Positions 9,424-21,455 of a stretch of DNA of 64,000 bases are shown piece after piece. The stretch is from positions 1-64,000 of the forward strand of contig NZ_ARZY01000012.1 of assembly GCF_000568405.1 (NCBI RefSeq), read 5' to 3'. Position numbers and translations under genes: made by a program. How positions within the stretch are numbered: position 1 is the first letter of the stretch; the number at the start of each line of letters is the position of its first letter. Source of the stretch: Catenovulum agarivorans DS-2 (GTDB lineage Bacteria > Pseudomonadota > Gammaproteobacteria > Enterobacterales > Alteromonadaceae). The notes under the pieces were generated by a model, which was not told where the DNA came from, searched no databases, and worked only from the letters and a program-made list of their open reading frames with translations.

Positions 9424-9785
9424 TGCATAATCACAAACACGCTATCGTTTTTACCCAATCACCATTTGCAACTGACAAAGGCAAAGAAGGGCTTGAGCTT
9501 GCTCTAACGTTGGCCACGTACGAACAGCCTATTGCGTTATTCTTTACAGGACAAGCACCACTTCAATTAGCCAAAAATATAAATTCCGATTTATTACAGC
9601 GTAAAAACTATACCCAAGGTTTTAACGCGCTTGATTTATACGACATCGAACAGGTGTATATCAACGCACAATCATTAGATGAATTGCAGTTAAACCAGCG
9701 AGACCTGTCGATAGCAGCGCAAGTATTATCAACAGAAGAATTTGTCGCTAAATTGAGTCATTTCGACGTCGTCTTGCAGTTTTAA
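9423..9785 (+). CDS. tusC: Sulfurtransferase complex subunit TusC
   Basis: The 120-residue DsrF-like subunit is a structural member of the TusBCD complex. It shows the family start (AIVFTQSPFATDKGKEGLEL) and matches the E. coli length of 119. It overlaps tusD by one base and is followed by tusB after 9 nt, with an AGGGGA ribosome site in the gap. Confidence 0.95.
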   Translation: MHNHKHAIVFTQSPFATDKGKEGLELALTLATYEQPIALFFTGQAPLQLAKNINSDLLQRKNYTQGFNALDLYDIEQVYINAQSLDELQLNQRDLSIAAQVLSTEEFVAKLSHFDVVLQF

Positions 9786-9794
9786 GGGGATACT

Positions 9795-10082
9795 ATGCCA
9801 AGTCCACTACTAACGGTTAAACAGGTGTTAAGAGTGCCAGAGCTCGTTAAGCTGGCCTCACTGAACAACTACACGATTCTATTTCAGCAAGACGGTTGCT
9901 ATAATTTGCTCAAGGCAGAAATGAGCCAATTAAAGCAATGTTATATCCTAGCGGATGATGCACAAGCTAGAGGTTTATCAGTATACCAACAGGCCAATCA
10001 AACTTGGTTATCAACACTCGAATGGGTAGAATTAACCGTTAAACACCAGCCTATCATCCAATATAATTTAAACTCTGAATGA
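9795..10082 (+). CDS. tusB: Sulfurtransferase complex subunit TusB
   Basis: The 95-residue DsrH-like subunit has the same length as E. coli TusB. The family is poorly conserved; assignment rests on size, the segment DGCYNLLKAE with a Cys typical of DsrH proteins, the ILADDAQARGL motif and position as third gene of the tusDCB set. It works in the cytoplasm with TusC and TusD. Confidence 0.9.
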   Translation: MPSPLLTVKQVLRVPELVKLASLNNYTILFQQDGCYNLLKAEMSQLKQCYILADDAQARGLSVYQQANQTWLSTLEWVELTVKHQPIIQYNLNSE

Positions 10083-10158
10083 CAACGCATAGAATAATTT
10101 TCTATTCACGATTTAGGTTATTTAATTAAGTTTGGACGAGCAGTTTTAGAGATTATAG

Positions 10159-10494
10159 ATGAACGAAGTAAATTTTAATGGTCAGCCAATTGCTTTAGAC
10201 AAGCACGGATATTTGCAAAACTATTTAGATTGGGATGAAGCGCTTGCACCTATATTGGCAGAGCAAGAAAACATAGAGTTAACTGCAGCACATTGGGAAG
10301 TAATCTATTTTGTCCGCAACTTCTATTTAGAGTTTAAAACCAGTCCTGCGATTAGAATATTAGTTAAAGCCATTGCACAAAAGCTTGGCAAAGAAAAAGG
10401 CAATAGTCCATATTTATACAAACTGTTTCCAAAAGGCCCTGCGAAACAGGCGACCAAAATAGCGGGTTTACCCAAACCCGCTAAATGCATCTAA
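10159..10494 (+). CDS. tusE: TusE/DsrC-family sulfur relay protein
   Basis: TusE takes persulfide from TusD and hands it to the MnmA-tRNA complex. The 111-residue protein has the DsrC-fold signatures [12 protein letters not shown] and [12 protein letters not shown] and ends with the swinging C-terminal arm carrying the penultimate cysteine (Cys110, in PKPAKCI). It lies 76 nt behind tusB. The last codons form a perfect hairpin (AGCGGGTTT/AAACCCGCT), but no T run follows. Confidence 0.95.
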   Translation: MNEVNFNGQPIALDKHGYLQNYLDWDEALAPILAEQENIELTAAHWEVIYFVRNFYLEFKTSPAIRILVKAIAQKLGKEKGNSPYLYKLFPKGPAKQATKIAGLPKPAKCI

Positions 10495-10504
10495 ACCTCA
10501 ATAA

Positions 10505-10527
10505 AATCAGCTAAGTATTAGCTGATT
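10505..10527 (-). terminator. Terminator of the rarA-crcB-serS operon
   Basis: AATCAGCTAA and TTAGCTGATT pair perfectly around a 3-nt loop. On the minus strand the hairpin is followed by TTTATT. The stop codon of the 45-residue gene lies inside one arm. Confidence 0.7.
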
Positions 10528-10648
10528 CCCAGGTTAAATAAGCATCAAATGCTAAAACCAATACGGAGCCAAATATGGCGACAATAAGCAGCCAATAAAC
10601 CACTTTTAAGAATAATTTAACCGGTGAGGGTTGTGTTTTTTTCGCCAT
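10511..10648 (-). CDS. 45-residue single-pass membrane protein
   Basis: A 45-codon frame starts at ATG 10648 with a GGAG ribosome site four bases upstream and ends at TAG inside the terminator hairpin. The peptide has a basic N-terminus (MAKKTQPSPVK), one hydrophobic segment of about 22 residues (residues 12-34) and a short acidic tail, so it should be a single-pass inner-membrane protein. It begins 18 nt after the serS stop and is probably the last gene of that operon. I do not recognise a family. Confidence 0.7.
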   Translation of the reverse strand: MAKKTQPSPVKLFLKVVYWLLIVAIFGSVLVLAFDAYLTWESANT

Positions 10649-10666
10649 AAAAACTCCAATACTAAA

Positions 10667-11977
<1,311 letters not shown>

Positions 11978-12352
11978 TTAAAATTTAAACCCGACTAATT
12001 TACTGCCTATCCAAGCAGCAAACAGACAAACAAAAACGTTTAATAATATATTTAGGCTCGCTTTAATCCATGCGCCCTGCTGTAGCAACAACAAAGAGTC
12101 CATAGAAAATGTCGAGAAGGTTGTTAACGCCCCCAAAAAGCCAATACCAACAAAAGTGCGCCAAGGAATTAATTGAACGTATCCTTGGGCGATTAAGGTA
12201 TAAAAGAAGCCAATAATCAACGAGCCTAAAACATTGACCAGCAGTGTACCAAAAGGAAACTCTTTACCAAACCAGATTAACGCTTGTTGCGAAAGAAAAT
12301 ATCTTAAACACGCCCCTAAAGCACCACCAATGGCAATAAACACATAAGTCAC
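11978..12352 (-). CDS. crcB: Fluoride ion channel CrcB/Fluc
   Basis: The 124-residue protein has four hydrophobic helices and the Fluc signatures GGALGACLRY, the NVLGSLIIGF segment with its pore Asn, and GFLGALTTFSTFS with the Na+-site and phenylalanine-box region. It forms a dual-topology dimer that expels fluoride. It starts only two bases after the rarA stop and so is expressed as part of the operon. No fluoride riboswitch precedes it. Confidence 0.95.
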   Translation of the reverse strand: MTYVFIAIGGALGACLRYFLSQQALIWFGKEFPFGTLLVNVLGSLIIGFFYTLIAQGYVQLIPWRTFVGIGFLGALTTFSTFSMDSLLLLQQGAWIKASLNILLNVFVCLFAAWIGSKLVGFKF

Positions 12353-12354
12353 GG

Positions 12355-13683
12355 TTATTCATACCTCTTATTTGTGCTCTGTTGGTCGAGATTTGCTAGG
12401 TAATCTAATTTTTGTTGGATTTTACTTTCAATGCCTCGCTCGGTTGGGAAATAATATTTTGTATCCTTAATTTCTACTGGCATATAACACTCGCCTGCCG
12501 CGTATGCGTTAACTTCGTTGTGTGCATATCGATATTCGGCACCGTGCCCTAGTGCTTTATTAATTTGTGTCGGCGCGTTACGCAAGTGAATTGGTACATC
12601 ATAACTGGGTAGCTGCTCAGCATCGCGTAATGCAGCTTTAAATGCTGTATAAACCGCATTACTTTTTGCTGCACATGCGAGATAAACCGCTGCTTGAGCA
12701 ATCGCTCTTTCGCCTTCAGCGGGTCCAACTCGGGTGTAACAATCCCACGCATTTAACGCAACTTGCATAGCTCTAGGATCGGCATTGCCAATATCTTCAG
12801 AGGCAATCGCTAATAATCGACGCGCAACATATAAAGGGTCAACACCCGACTTCAACATACGCGCGTACCAATATAATGCTCCGTCTGGAGATGAGCCGCG
12901 GACCGATTTATGAAAGGCAGAAATCATGTCATAAAACAAATCACCACCTTTATCACCTGCCACAACTTTATGCTCTAATAAAGTTTGCACATGTTCTTGT
13001 GTTATCAGCCGTTGGCCGTTTTCATCGGCATCAGACATATCTGTCAGAATTTCCAACAAATTGAGCAATTTGCGAGCATCTCCGTCGCTATAGTCGATGA
13101 GCGCATTTTGAATATCAGTCGGTATTTGTAAAGTTGCTGACTCCCCACTGTGCTGAGGACGTGCCTTGACCTGAGCAATTAATTGAACTAAATCTTCTTT
13201 GGTATGTTTTTTAAGTAAGTATACCCGAGCACGTGATAACAAGGCTCTATTTAACTCAAAACCCGGATTTTCAGTGGTTGCACCAACAAAGATAACCGTG
13301 CCATCTTCAATATATGGCAAAAAAGCATCTTGCTGAGATTTGTTGAACCTATGGACCTCGTCAACAAACAACACGGTTTTTTGCCCTTGCGCTTGCGCAA
13401 CACTTTTTGCATTTTCGATTGCTTGGCGAATATCTTTCACGCCTGAAGTCACAGCAGAAATTCGCTCAATATGTGCATTGGCATATTGAGCAATTAATTC
13501 GGCTAATGTGGTTTTGCCAGTCCCTGGGGGCCCCCACAAAATCAGCGAATGCACTCGGCCAGACTTTATCGCTTTAAATAAAGGTTTATCTGGCCCCAAT
13601 ATATGCGACTGACCAATGTACTGTTCAATAGTTTGTGCACGCATGCGCGCGGCTAATGGCTTGTTTAATTCATCAAATAACAT
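12355..13683 (-). CDS. rarA: Replication-associated recombination protein A (AAA+ ATPase)
   Basis: RarA (MgsA) is an AAA+ ATPase related to clamp loaders that acts at stalled replication forks. The 442-residue protein has Walker [10 protein letters not shown] at about residue 51, Walker [18 protein letters not shown], sensor 1 GATTENP and a C-terminal tetramerisation region ([24 protein letters not shown]). It lies between lolA and crcB, the usual gammaproteobacterial order. Confidence 0.96.
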   Translation of the reverse strand: MLFDELNKPLAARMRAQTIEQYIGQSHILGPDKPLFKAIKSGRVHSLILWGPPGTGKTTLAELIAQYANAHIERISAVTSGVKDIRQAIENAKSVAQAQGQKTVLFVDEVHRFNKSQQDAFLPYIEDGTVIFVGATTENPGFELNRALLSRARVYLLKKHTKEDLVQLIAQVKARPQHSGESATLQIPTDIQNALIDYSDGDARKLLNLLEILTDMSDADENGQRLITQEHVQTLLEHKVVAGDKGGDLFYDMISAFHKSVRGSSPDGALYWYARMLKSGVDPLYVARRLLAIASEDIGNADPRAMQVALNAWDCYTRVGPAEGERAIAQAAVYLACAAKSNAVYTAFKAALRDAEQLPSYDVPIHLRNAPTQINKALGHGAEYRYAHNEVNAYAAGECYMPVEIKDTKYYFPTERGIESKIQQKLDYLANLDQQSTNKRYE

Positions 13684-13705
13684 GCTGGTGAATTATCCTA
13701 GCTTG

Positions 13706-14332
13706 TTATCTTTGGTCATCGACTTCAATACCATCAGTTATTGCAAATTTAAAGAAGTTAGCTGCATAATCGCCGCTATTTTTTTCAACAAAGGCTGAAA
13801 ACGCATATTCACTTAATTGATTTTGCCTGTCTTTAATATTAATTGCTGTCACTTGGTCAGTTTCCGAAAAAGCTAAGTCAACAAAATCGATTTGCTGCTC
13901 TTGCGATTTAGCTTTAATCCGATACGTTTTATCCGCTACTTTTGCAATTTCATATGCTTGCCACGCATCTGATGTTGGCTGCAACAGTAATAAAATTGGG
14001 TTCGAATCAACTAAACTGATGTAGTTATAAATTGATACTTGCTCAACAAAAGGGTCAAAAAACCACACACTTTGACCGTCTGATACTAATAAATTTTCAT
14101 TGGGTTCATAAGTTTGCCAACGAAATTTATTTGGTTGCACTATGTCTACTTGCCCTTGGGTGGTTTGTACCACTTTGCCTTGACTATCAGTCACCTTCTG
14201 CGAAAACTGTGCACTAAAACCAGCCAAAGATTGAAGTTTTTGTTGTAATTCAGCCACAAGCTCATTGGCATATGTAACATTCGACATCACCGCTATCGCG
14301 GCCCCTAAAACTATTTTTTTTATAAACTGCAT
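13706..14332 (-). CDS. lolA: Outer-membrane lipoprotein carrier protein LolA
   Basis: LolA ferries lipoproteins through the periplasm from LolCDE to LolB. The 208-residue protein has a Sec signal peptide (cleavage near TYA, residue 22) and the LolA features FSAQFSQKVTDSQGKVVQ, GQVDIVQPNKFRW and VWFFDPFVEQV. It starts two bases after the ftsK stop, so the two genes are tightly linked. Confidence 0.95.
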   Translation of the reverse strand: MQFIKKIVLGAAIAVMSNVTYANELVAELQQKLQSLAGFSAQFSQKVTDSQGKVVQTTQGQVDIVQPNKFRWQTYEPNENLLVSDGQSVWFFDPFVEQVSIYNYISLVDSNPILLLLQPTSDAWQAYEIAKVADKTYRIKAKSQEQQIDFVDLAFSETDQVTAINIKDRQNQLSEYAFSAFVEKNSGDYAANFFKFAITDGIEVDDQR

Positions 14333-14334
14333 TA

Positions 14335-17055
14335 TTAATCATCCAATTTTGGTGGCGCTGCCGCCAATACTTCGCGAGCCCCATTATGGCCAGCAGTAGA
14401 TACGACTCCTGCCATTTCCATTTGTTCCACAATTCGAGCTGCGCGATTATAGCCAATTCTAAATTTACGTTGAACGCTAGAAACCGACACTTTGCGTGTT
14501 TCTGTTACAAAAGCAACCGCTTCGTCATATAAAGCATCCGTTTCTTCGCCTTCAGCCATTTCTGGTTGTTCACCTGGCAATAAAATTTCTTCTTCCCCGC
14601 TTAACACCTCATCAATGTAATTAGGTTTACCACGCAGTTTCCAATCAGCAACAACCGCGTGCACTTCATGATCATCGACAAATGCACCATGAGCACGTGT
14701 TGGTATATTCGTACCTGAAGGTTGATAAAGCATATCACCCATACCTAACAAACTTTCCGCACCTTGTTGGTCTAAAATAGTTCGAGAGTCAATTTTTGAG
14801 GAAACCGACAAACCAATACGAGTTGGAATATTCGCTTTAATTAAGCCGGTAATAACATCTACTGACGGTCTTTGTGTCGCTAAAATTAAGTGAATACCAG
14901 CAGCACGCGCTTTTTGTGCTATACGCGCAATAAGTTCTTCGACTTTTTTACCAACTATCATCATCATATCGGCAAATTCGTCGATCACCACAACGATACT
15001 GGGTAACTTTTCAAGCTCTGGAGCACTTTCTGCCATGCTGTCACCAGGTTTCCACAATGGATCAGCCAATGGCGTACCCGCTTCAATGTTTTCTTCTACT
15101 TTAGCATTAAAACCTTTTAGATTACGTACCCCAACTGCAGCCATAAGTTTATAACGACGTTCCATTTCACCAACACACCAGCGCAGTGCATTCGATGCGT
15201 CTTTCATGTCGGTCACGACTTCACATAATAAATGAGGAATATCTTCGTAAATCGCCAACTCAAGCATTTTTGGGTCTATCATAATCAAGCGCAGTTCTGC
15301 AGGTGTCGCTTTGTATAAGAAACTTAAAATCATGGTATTCACCAATACAGATTTACCCGAGCCTGTCGTACCAGCAACCAAAACATGTGGCATTTTAGCT
15401 AAATCGGCAATAACTGGCTTACCCATGGTGTCGCATCCTAATACCATAGTCAGTGGTGATTTCGACTTTTCAAATGCTTCAGTCTCAATAACTTCACTTA
15501 ACCGCACGGTTTCACGGTTTTTATTTGGTAGCTCTAAACCGATATAAGGTTTGCCAGGGATCACTTCAACAACACGCACAGAAGCGGTTGACAATGAACG
15601 CGCTAAATCTTTTGACAAGTTGGTAATAGCTGAAACTTTAACACCTGGCGCTAAATCAAGCTCTAGCATTGTAATAACAGGGCCTGGATATACTCCAACT
15701 ACGTCGGCTTTAATTTTGTATTCAAGCAGCTTAGCTTCAACTAGACGCGCAACAGCATCCATTTGCTCTTGAGTAATTGGATTTTCTTTTTTATCTGCTC
15801 TGTCTAACAATTCAAATGAAGGCAATGGTGTAAGCGGAGCTCGTTCTGCTTCTTCTGCTGCAATTTTTTCTTGCTCGGCCATAAAATCTGCATACGAAGT
15901 TTGATCAGAAGAAACACGAATATGCGCTTTTTTCGGCTTATCTTTGACTTCATCTTTAGCTTGAGTTTGCTGCTCTGGTAATGGTAAAAGCGTTTGTAAT
16001 GTGTCTTCATCCATTTCAGCAATTTCTTTAAACTCATCTATCTCACCAATTACCGGCTCTTTTCGGTCGCCAATGTCAAGCTGTTCAGTGGTCTCTACTA
16101 TTGGTGGTATTGCTAACTTAGAGTCTGTAGCTGCTTGTTGTTTATTTGTTTGCTCTGGCGGAATTTCGCTTTCACTTGAACCGAAAATAGCATCTAAACT
16201 TGGCATCAAACGTTTTTTAGCAGATTCCGATTGCTGAGCGTCTTGTGCTTCCGGCTTGGTTTCCGTTTGTTCAGCCTCATCTTTTTGCCAGGGCAACTTA
16301 TTGGTGCCTAGCAAGCGAGTTTTTGGCTCCTCAGCCGCTTCTTCAGTCGCTTGCTTTTCACTGCTTGATTGCGCCTGAGCAACGTTGAGGTTAGCTTCAT
16401 CGGTTTCAGATGCGCTATCTTTGCTAAATCGCGATTTTAATGCCGCTAGCTTTTGCCATAGCAAATTTGCAGCAAAGATAACGTACTCGCCAGTTTTATC
16501 GATTAAAAACAGCCAAGAAACACCAAATAACAATGTCACACCGGTACAAAAAAAGCATAGCAACAATAAAGTAGAGCCGACAAAATTGAAGTACGGCAAC
16601 ATAGACTGGCTAACGACATCGCCTAATAATCCGCCAGACGAATAAACAAATACATCGGCGAAATTCATACTTGACAGCGCTGTGGTCGAAACCAGCAATA
16701 AAATAAAGCCAATAATGCGTAGACCTAGCGCAAGAAAATCTACTTCGAAAAAATTAGGTTTCTTTTGAAAGAGCACCCAACCGAGATAACTAATAGCGAC
16801 TGGCACTAAATAAGCAACCGCACCAAAAAAGAAAAGAAGAATATCCGCTAGCCAAGCGCCTATAGCACCCGCCATATTGCGAACTGGCATGTCATACCCT
16901 GACTGACTCCAACTAGGGTCGAGAGGGTCAAAAGAGACCAAAGCCAACATAAGATACAAAGCACAACAGCCACAGGCTAATAATCCAACTTCAAGAAGGC
17001 GTTGAATACCCGTTAACGATTTAGCTTGGGTGTTTTCGGTCAAAATCATACTCAC
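14335..17055 (-). CDS. ftsK: DNA translocase FtsK
   Basis: FtsK couples septation to chromosome dimer resolution by pumping DNA at the division site. The 906-residue protein has four to five N-terminal membrane segments (about residues 25-190), an acidic, Gln/Glu-rich linker (about 210-430), and the RecA-like motor with Walker A GTTGSGKS near residue 561 and Walker [13 protein letters not shown]. The C-terminal gamma domain (about 840-900, [20 protein letters not shown]) would read KOPS sites and activate XerD. The linker is shorter than in E. coli FtsK (1329 residues). Confidence 0.96.
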   Translation of the reverse strand: MSMILTENTQAKSLTGIQRLLEVGLLACGCCALYLMLALVSFDPLDPSWSQSGYDMPVRNMAGAIGAWLADILLFFFGAVAYLVPVAISYLGWVLFQKKPNFFEVDFLALGLRIIGFILLLVSTTALSSMNFADVFVYSSGGLLGDVVSQSMLPYFNFVGSTLLLLCFFCTGVTLLFGVSWLFLIDKTGEYVIFAANLLWQKLAALKSRFSKDSASETDEANLNVAQAQSSSEKQATEEAAEEPKTRLLGTNKLPWQKDEAEQTETKPEAQDAQQSESAKKRLMPSLDAIFGSSESEIPPEQTNKQQAATDSKLAIPPIVETTEQLDIGDRKEPVIGEIDEFKEIAEMDEDTLQTLLPLPEQQTQAKDEVKDKPKKAHIRVSSDQTSYADFMAEQEKIAAEEAERAPLTPLPSFELLDRADKKENPITQEQMDAVARLVEAKLLEYKIKADVVGVYPGPVITMLELDLAPGVKVSAITNLSKDLARSLSTASVRVVEVIPGKPYIGLELPNKNRETVRLSEVIETEAFEKSKSPLTMVLGCDTMGKPVIADLAKMPHVLVAGTTGSGKSVLVNTMILSFLYKATPAELRLIMIDPKMLELAIYEDIPHLLCEVVTDMKDASNALRWCVGEMERRYKLMAAVGVRNLKGFNAKVEENIEAGTPLADPLWKPGDSMAESAPELEKLPSIVVVIDEFADMMMIVGKKVEELIARIAQKARAAGIHLILATQRPSVDVITGLIKANIPTRIGLSVSSKIDSRTILDQQGAESLLGMGDMLYQPSGTNIPTRAHGAFVDDHEVHAVVADWKLRGKPNYIDEVLSGEEEILLPGEQPEMAEGEETDALYDEAVAFVTETRKVSVSSVQRKFRIGYNRAARIVEQMEMAGVVSTAGHNGAREVLAAAPPKLDD

Positions 17056-17189
17056 CTGTTATAGTTATTTCCGCGTGGTATTCTAACGTGAATTAAGTTA
17101 ATTCTCATCTATTAGCTTGAGTACTAATTAACACCTATACTCAATATTAAATTTCAAATCTGCTCAAATATGAAGGTAGGCAGCTTAAT

Positions 17190-18257
17190 ATGAATATTGG
17201 TGTAATAAAAGAAATAAAAGTTCATGAATACAGAGTTGGTTTAACCCCTGCAAGTGTTGCTGAGTTAGTTAAACAGAACCATTGGGTTTGGATTGAATCA
17301 GGCGCAGGTTTAGGTGCCAATTTTACTGACCAAATGTATCAACAAGCGGGCGCAATTGTTGGCACTAAAGAACAAGTGTTTGAACACGCCAACCTTATTG
17401 TAAAAGTTAAAGAGCCATTGATGCAGGAGGTAGGTTTGTTTAAACCGCACCACACCTTGTTTACCTACTTACACCTTGCAGCAAACAAACAGCTTACCCA
17501 AGCATTGGCCGAAACAGGCGCCACCTATATAGCATACGAAACAGTAACCAACCCAAATGGAAAACTGCCATTATTGCAGCCAATGTCTCAAATAGCTGGC
17601 CGCTTAGCCACACAAGTTGGTGCACAGTGTTTATTAAAATCACAAGGTGGCAAAGGTAAATTACTCAGTGGTTTACCTGGGGTCGCGCCGGCTCATGTGG
17701 TGGTAATTGGTGCCGGTAATGTAGGCGAACAAGCAGCTATTATTGCAATGGGCATGCAAGCTAAAGTAACCCTATTGGATACCAATATCGACCGCCTTGA
17801 CCAGTTAAAAAGCAAATATGCAGGGCAAATTAACTGTGTCATTGCGTCAGAAAACACCATAAAGGCAGCGGTTTTAGACGCTGATTTAGTTATTGGAGCA
17901 GTGTTGGTTGCTGGCGCAAGCTCCCCCAAATTAGTCAAACAACAATGGTTAAAAGAGATGGAGCAACACTCTGTATTAGTAGATGTTGCAATAGACCAAG
18001 GTGGCTGCTTTGAAACATCTCGACCAACAACTCATGATGAACCAACTTATGAAGTTGATGGAATAGTCCATTACTGTGTAACCAATATGCCTGGCGCTGT
18101 ACCTGTAACCTCAACCATGGCATTAAACAATGCCACCCTGCCCTATGTAAAACGCATCGCAGAGCTGGGTTTAGATCACGCTTTGGCTAAAGATGCGGGG
18201 TTAAATAATGGGGTGAATATTTTGCATGGAGAGGTGGTTTATAAGGGAATATTGTGA
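17190..18257 (+). CDS. ald: Alanine dehydrogenase
   Basis: The enzyme interconverts L-alanine and pyruvate plus ammonium with NAD. The 355-residue protein is slightly shorter than the usual 370. It begins MNIGVIKEIKVHEYRVGLTP, has the substrate-side Lys and His in VKVKEP and FTYLHLAA, and a Rossmann NAD motif (GAGNVGEQA) near residue 173. An AGGTAGGCAG stretch precedes the ATG. It is divergent from ftsK, with a shared 134-bp intergenic region. Confidence 0.93.
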   Translation: MNIGVIKEIKVHEYRVGLTPASVAELVKQNHWVWIESGAGLGANFTDQMYQQAGAIVGTKEQVFEHANLIVKVKEPLMQEVGLFKPHHTLFTYLHLAANKQLTQALAETGATYIAYETVTNPNGKLPLLQPMSQIAGRLATQVGAQCLLKSQGGKGKLLSGLPGVAPAHVVVIGAGNVGEQAAIIAMGMQAKVTLLDTNIDRLDQLKSKYAGQINCVIASENTIKAAVLDADLVIGAVLVAGASSPKLVKQQWLKEMEQHSVLVDVAIDQGGCFETSRPTTHDEPTYEVDGIVHYCVTNMPGAVPVTSTMALNNATLPYVKRIAELGLDHALAKDAGLNNGVNILHGEVVYKGIL

Positions 18258-18460
18258 CACTAGTTTCATGAAGTAACCGCAAATTATCTTCCCAATGATT
18301 CAGCAAAACGATAGTTCAGAGCGGATAACCTTAATCAACTCGAAATCTTCAAACACTTGAATGACTAGATAAAAATTGCTTTGTAGTTATAATTGGGAAC
18401 CAAATCTTCTTGTTAGTGCGCACAGAGCTAACTTACCTAAAACTAGCAATAGTGAATGAA

Positions 18461-20110
18461 ATGTCAAAAAAGCAAAAAAAGACCGTAGGCCAAGCAATTA
18501 AGTGGTGGTGGACAACCAGAATACTAGGATACTGGCGGATTAAAGTTGGTGGAAAAATTAAACAATCGCTATCAGAGAAGCCAGATATTATCCAATTCAA
18601 CAAAGATGCTGAACCGATGCCTTCCCCTAGTAAAGGTGACATAACTGTTATTTTAACGGCTTATCGAAGGGCTCAATATCTACCCGAACAAATTAAAGCT
18701 TTACGCGCTCAAACAGTGCCACCGAAAGAGATTTGGGTTTGGTCAAACCGCAGTGAGGATGATTTGGTAGACGTTTCTAAACTAGCTGATCGTGTTGTCG
18801 CATCAAACACTAACTTCTTATTTTGGGGTAGGTTTGCTTTAGCTAATCTCGCTCGAACTGAATACGTAGCCTTTTTCGACGATGACATTTTACCTCAGCC
18901 CAAATGGTTCGAAAGCTGCCTAAAAACTATTAAAGATGGTTTTGATGGTATTCTTGGTGGCTCAGGTGTTATCTTGCCCAAAGAAGGTGGCTATTCAAGC
19001 AAACACAAAGCTGGGTGGAACGGAAAACAACTATCTTTCCCAACTCAAGTTGATTTAGTTGGTCATTCTTGGTTCATGCGAAAAGAGTATGTGAATTATA
19101 TGTGGCGCGAAGAGCCACATTCATGGGACAACGGGGAAGATATTCATCTGAGCTATATGGCATTAAAGTATGGTGGAATCAAAACTTACGTGCCACCTCA
19201 CCCAACCAATACGCCAGATGTTTGGAGCTGCCGCCCTGATTTTGGTAAAGTTGTCGGACGATTAAAAGTTGCGACTTATCAAACTTCAGGTCACAAAAAT
19301 ACTAGAAGTGAGATTGTTGATGCTTACAGAAACAATGGCTGGAAAATTGTTGAAACGCAGCCTGAGTACACAATTCCAATGGAACGCTCATTTGCCAACG
19401 CTTTGCAGGAGATTAATCAAAAGCTATATAACAAAGAAAATTTTGCACTTGTAAGGTTTGGTGATGGTGAATTGGCTGTTATTAATGGTCAAGCTATCGA
19501 CTACTCTAACAAAGACAATGGTGAGCATAAATATACACCTAATGATAAAACTGATGAAAAGTTTAGGGAAATTTTAGAGCAATCTCTGCTATATCAAAGC
19601 GAAAACTACATCGTCGGCCTACCATGCCGTTGTTGTGTTGGAGACCAACATTGTGATGACTTGAGGGCTCAATCCAAGCAACCAGACAAACAACTAACTT
19701 GGGCAAACATTTTTGTGAACTCGAACTACCCAGTATTTCTTGAAGACACAGTTCAAGCACTGCAAGGTTCGAAAGTAAACATTATTTGTCACGAGAAAGC
19801 GAATATTAGTAAGTTACCGTTCGAAGTAATTGAAGATTTTCGCATTGGTAAAAACGCTTGGACCAATGACTACGACCAAACTTTATCTGCGATACAGCAA
19901 TACATCGAATCCAACGCCATTGAAAATCAAGTATTTATATTTTGTGCTGGTGTTTTAAGTAATATGGTTATTTATCAATTGTCTAAGCAATTCCCTAATA
20001 ATACCTACTTAGATGTTGGGTCAGTTTTTGACGATATTATGGAATTGGGTCAAACAAGAAAATATCTCAAAGGCAGTAAAAAACGATTAAAAAAAGTTTG
20101 TGTTTGGTAG
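18461..20110 (+). CDS. Two-domain glycosyltransferase (GT2 fused to GT-D)
   Basis: I start at ATG 18461; a TTG at 18410 would add 17 residues and neither start has a strong ribosome site. Residues about 60-290 form a GT-A fold glycosyltransferase of family 2 type with ITVILTAYRRAQYL and the metal-binding FFDDDILPQP. Residues about 310-545 match the GT-D glycosyltransferase domain (formerly DUF1792), recognised by ALVRFGDGELAVINGQ. The protein therefore probably adds two sugars in sequence to one acceptor. No membrane segment is present. It lies tail to tail with wecB, suggesting surface glycan synthesis. Acceptor and sugars cannot be read from the sequence. Confidence 0.82.
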   Translation: MSKKQKKTVGQAIKWWWTTRILGYWRIKVGGKIKQSLSEKPDIIQFNKDAEPMPSPSKGDITVILTAYRRAQYLPEQIKALRAQTVPPKEIWVWSNRSEDDLVDVSKLADRVVASNTNFLFWGRFALANLARTEYVAFFDDDILPQPKWFESCLKTIKDGFDGILGGSGVILPKEGGYSSKHKAGWNGKQLSFPTQVDLVGHSWFMRKEYVNYMWREEPHSWDNGEDIHLSYMALKYGGIKTYVPPHPTNTPDVWSCRPDFGKVVGRLKVATYQTSGHKNTRSEIVDAYRNNGWKIVETQPEYTIPMERSFANALQEINQKLYNKENFALVRFGDGELAVINGQAIDYSNKDNGEHKYTPNDKTDEKFREILEQSLLYQSENYIVGLPCRCCVGDQHCDDLRAQSKQPDKQLTWANIFVNSNYPVFLEDTVQALQGSKVNIICHEKANISKLPFEVIEDFRIGKNAWTNDYDQTLSAIQQYIESNAIENQVFIFCAGVLSNMVIYQLSKQFPNNTYLDVGSVFDDIMELGQTRKYLKGSKKRLKKVCVW

Positions 20111-20120
20111 CGACTAATAA

Positions 20121-20152
20121 TTTGGCACAACATCTTTAAATGTTGTGCCAAA
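20121..20152. terminator. Bidirectional terminator between the glycosyltransferase and wecB
   Basis: A perfect 13-bp stem with a 6-nt loop (arms 20121-20133 and 20140-20152) lies between the two convergent genes. It starts 11 nt after one stop and lies 5 nt from the other. Confidence 0.85.
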
Positions 20153-20157
20153 CTTAA

Positions 20158-21276
20158 CTAATTACCCATTAGCACGTCAATAATTCTCTGGCATGCTTTT
20201 CCATCTCCATATGGGTTGTGTGCAAAACTCATCGCACGGTATGCATCCTCACTATCCATCAACTCGCTGATACTTGAAACTATTAAGTTAACGTCGGTTC
20301 CAACGAGTTTAACCGTTCCAGCTTCAACAGCTTCCGGCCGCTCAGTTGTGTCTCTCATTACTAAAACGGGTTTACCTAATGATGGTGCTTCTTCTTGAAT
20401 ACCGCCTGAGTCAGTTAAAATAATATGAGCTCTATTCATAAGATAGACAAAGGGTAAATATTGCTGAGGTTCTATCAGGAAAATGTTGTCAACATCAGTT
20501 AAAATCCTATTAACAGGTTCTCTTACATTCGGATTTAAATGCATTGGATATAAAATTTGCGCTTCTGGGTATATTTGTGCAACATTTTTTAGCGCTTGGC
20601 AAATACGCTCGAAGCCCCCTCCAAAACTTTCTCGCCTATGGCCTGTAACCAATATTAACTTTTTAGAACTATCCAACATCGGAAAGCGATTTTCCATGTC
20701 AGCTTGAAGGGACGAATCCTCCGCTATTTTATCTTTAACCATCAGCAATGCATCAATTACTGTATTGCCTGTAACAAATACATTTGATTCATCATAATTC
20801 TCGCGAAGCAAATTCTCTTTTGATGTAGAAGTTGGTGCAAAGTGATAGCGCGTCAAAGCGCCAGTCAATTTCCTGTTTGCCTCTTCTGGCCAGGGAGAAT
20901 AAATATTGCCAGTACGCAATCCTGCTTCAACATGGCCAACTGGAATCTGTTGATAGTAAGCAGCCAAACTTGCTGCGAATGTGGTTGCTGTATCCCCATG
21001 AACTAACACAACATCCGGTTCAAAGCTCTCTAGTACGGGCTTTAAATTCAATAAAATTTTAGCCGTTACATCATTCAGGGTTTGACCTGACTTCATGAGG
21101 TTAAGATCAAAATCAGGCTCAATTTCAAATAGCTCGAGAACTTGATCTAACATTTCTCGATGTTGCGCTGTTACACATACCTTTGCATCAATTTGCTGGT
21201 GATTTGCTAAAGCATGGACTAACGGAGCCATTTTTATGGCTTCGGGTCTGGTACCGAAAACGGTTAAAACCTTCAT
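20158..21276 (-). CDS. wecB: UDP-N-acetylglucosamine 2-epimerase (non-hydrolysing)
   Basis: The enzyme converts UDP-GlcNAc to UDP-ManNAc, a precursor for enterobacterial common antigen-like or capsular sugars. The 372-residue protein starts with the family signature [19 protein letters not shown] and has [18 protein letters not shown], the GHRRE motif, and [19 protein letters not shown] near the C-terminus. The neighbouring glycosyltransferase supports a role in surface polysaccharide. No dehydrogenase (wecC) follows in the window. Confidence 0.95.
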   Translation of the reverse strand: MKVLTVFGTRPEAIKMAPLVHALANHQQIDAKVCVTAQHREMLDQVLELFEIEPDFDLNLMKSGQTLNDVTAKILLNLKPVLESFEPDVVLVHGDTATTFAASLAAYYQQIPVGHVEAGLRTGNIYSPWPEEANRKLTGALTRYHFAPTSTSKENLLRENYDESNVFVTGNTVIDALLMVKDKIAEDSSLQADMENRFPMLDSSKKLILVTGHRRESFGGGFERICQALKNVAQIYPEAQILYPMHLNPNVREPVNRILTDVDNIFLIEPQQYLPFVYLMNRAHIILTDSGGIQEEAPSLGKPVLVMRDTTERPEAVEAGTVKLVGTDVNLIVSSISELMDSEDAYRAMSFAHNPYGDGKACQRIIDVLMGN

Positions 21277-21455
21277 ATAGATCTGTGCTCTCTATAAAAC
21301 ATAAAATAAATTTACTAGAATACTAAACTACTCACCAAAACTTATACGACTGATATAGTGTAAGATTCTGCTCTAGCGGATAGCCATAGGAAAGAAACTA
21401 CTCAGCAGCCAAAAATAAGTTTCCGACTGCTTGTTTAAAAACGCAATAAGTGTTT

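Noticed and set aside
12340-12360. Fluoride riboswitch ahead of crcB
   Set aside because: crcB starts two bases after the rarA stop, leaving no room for a leader aptamer.
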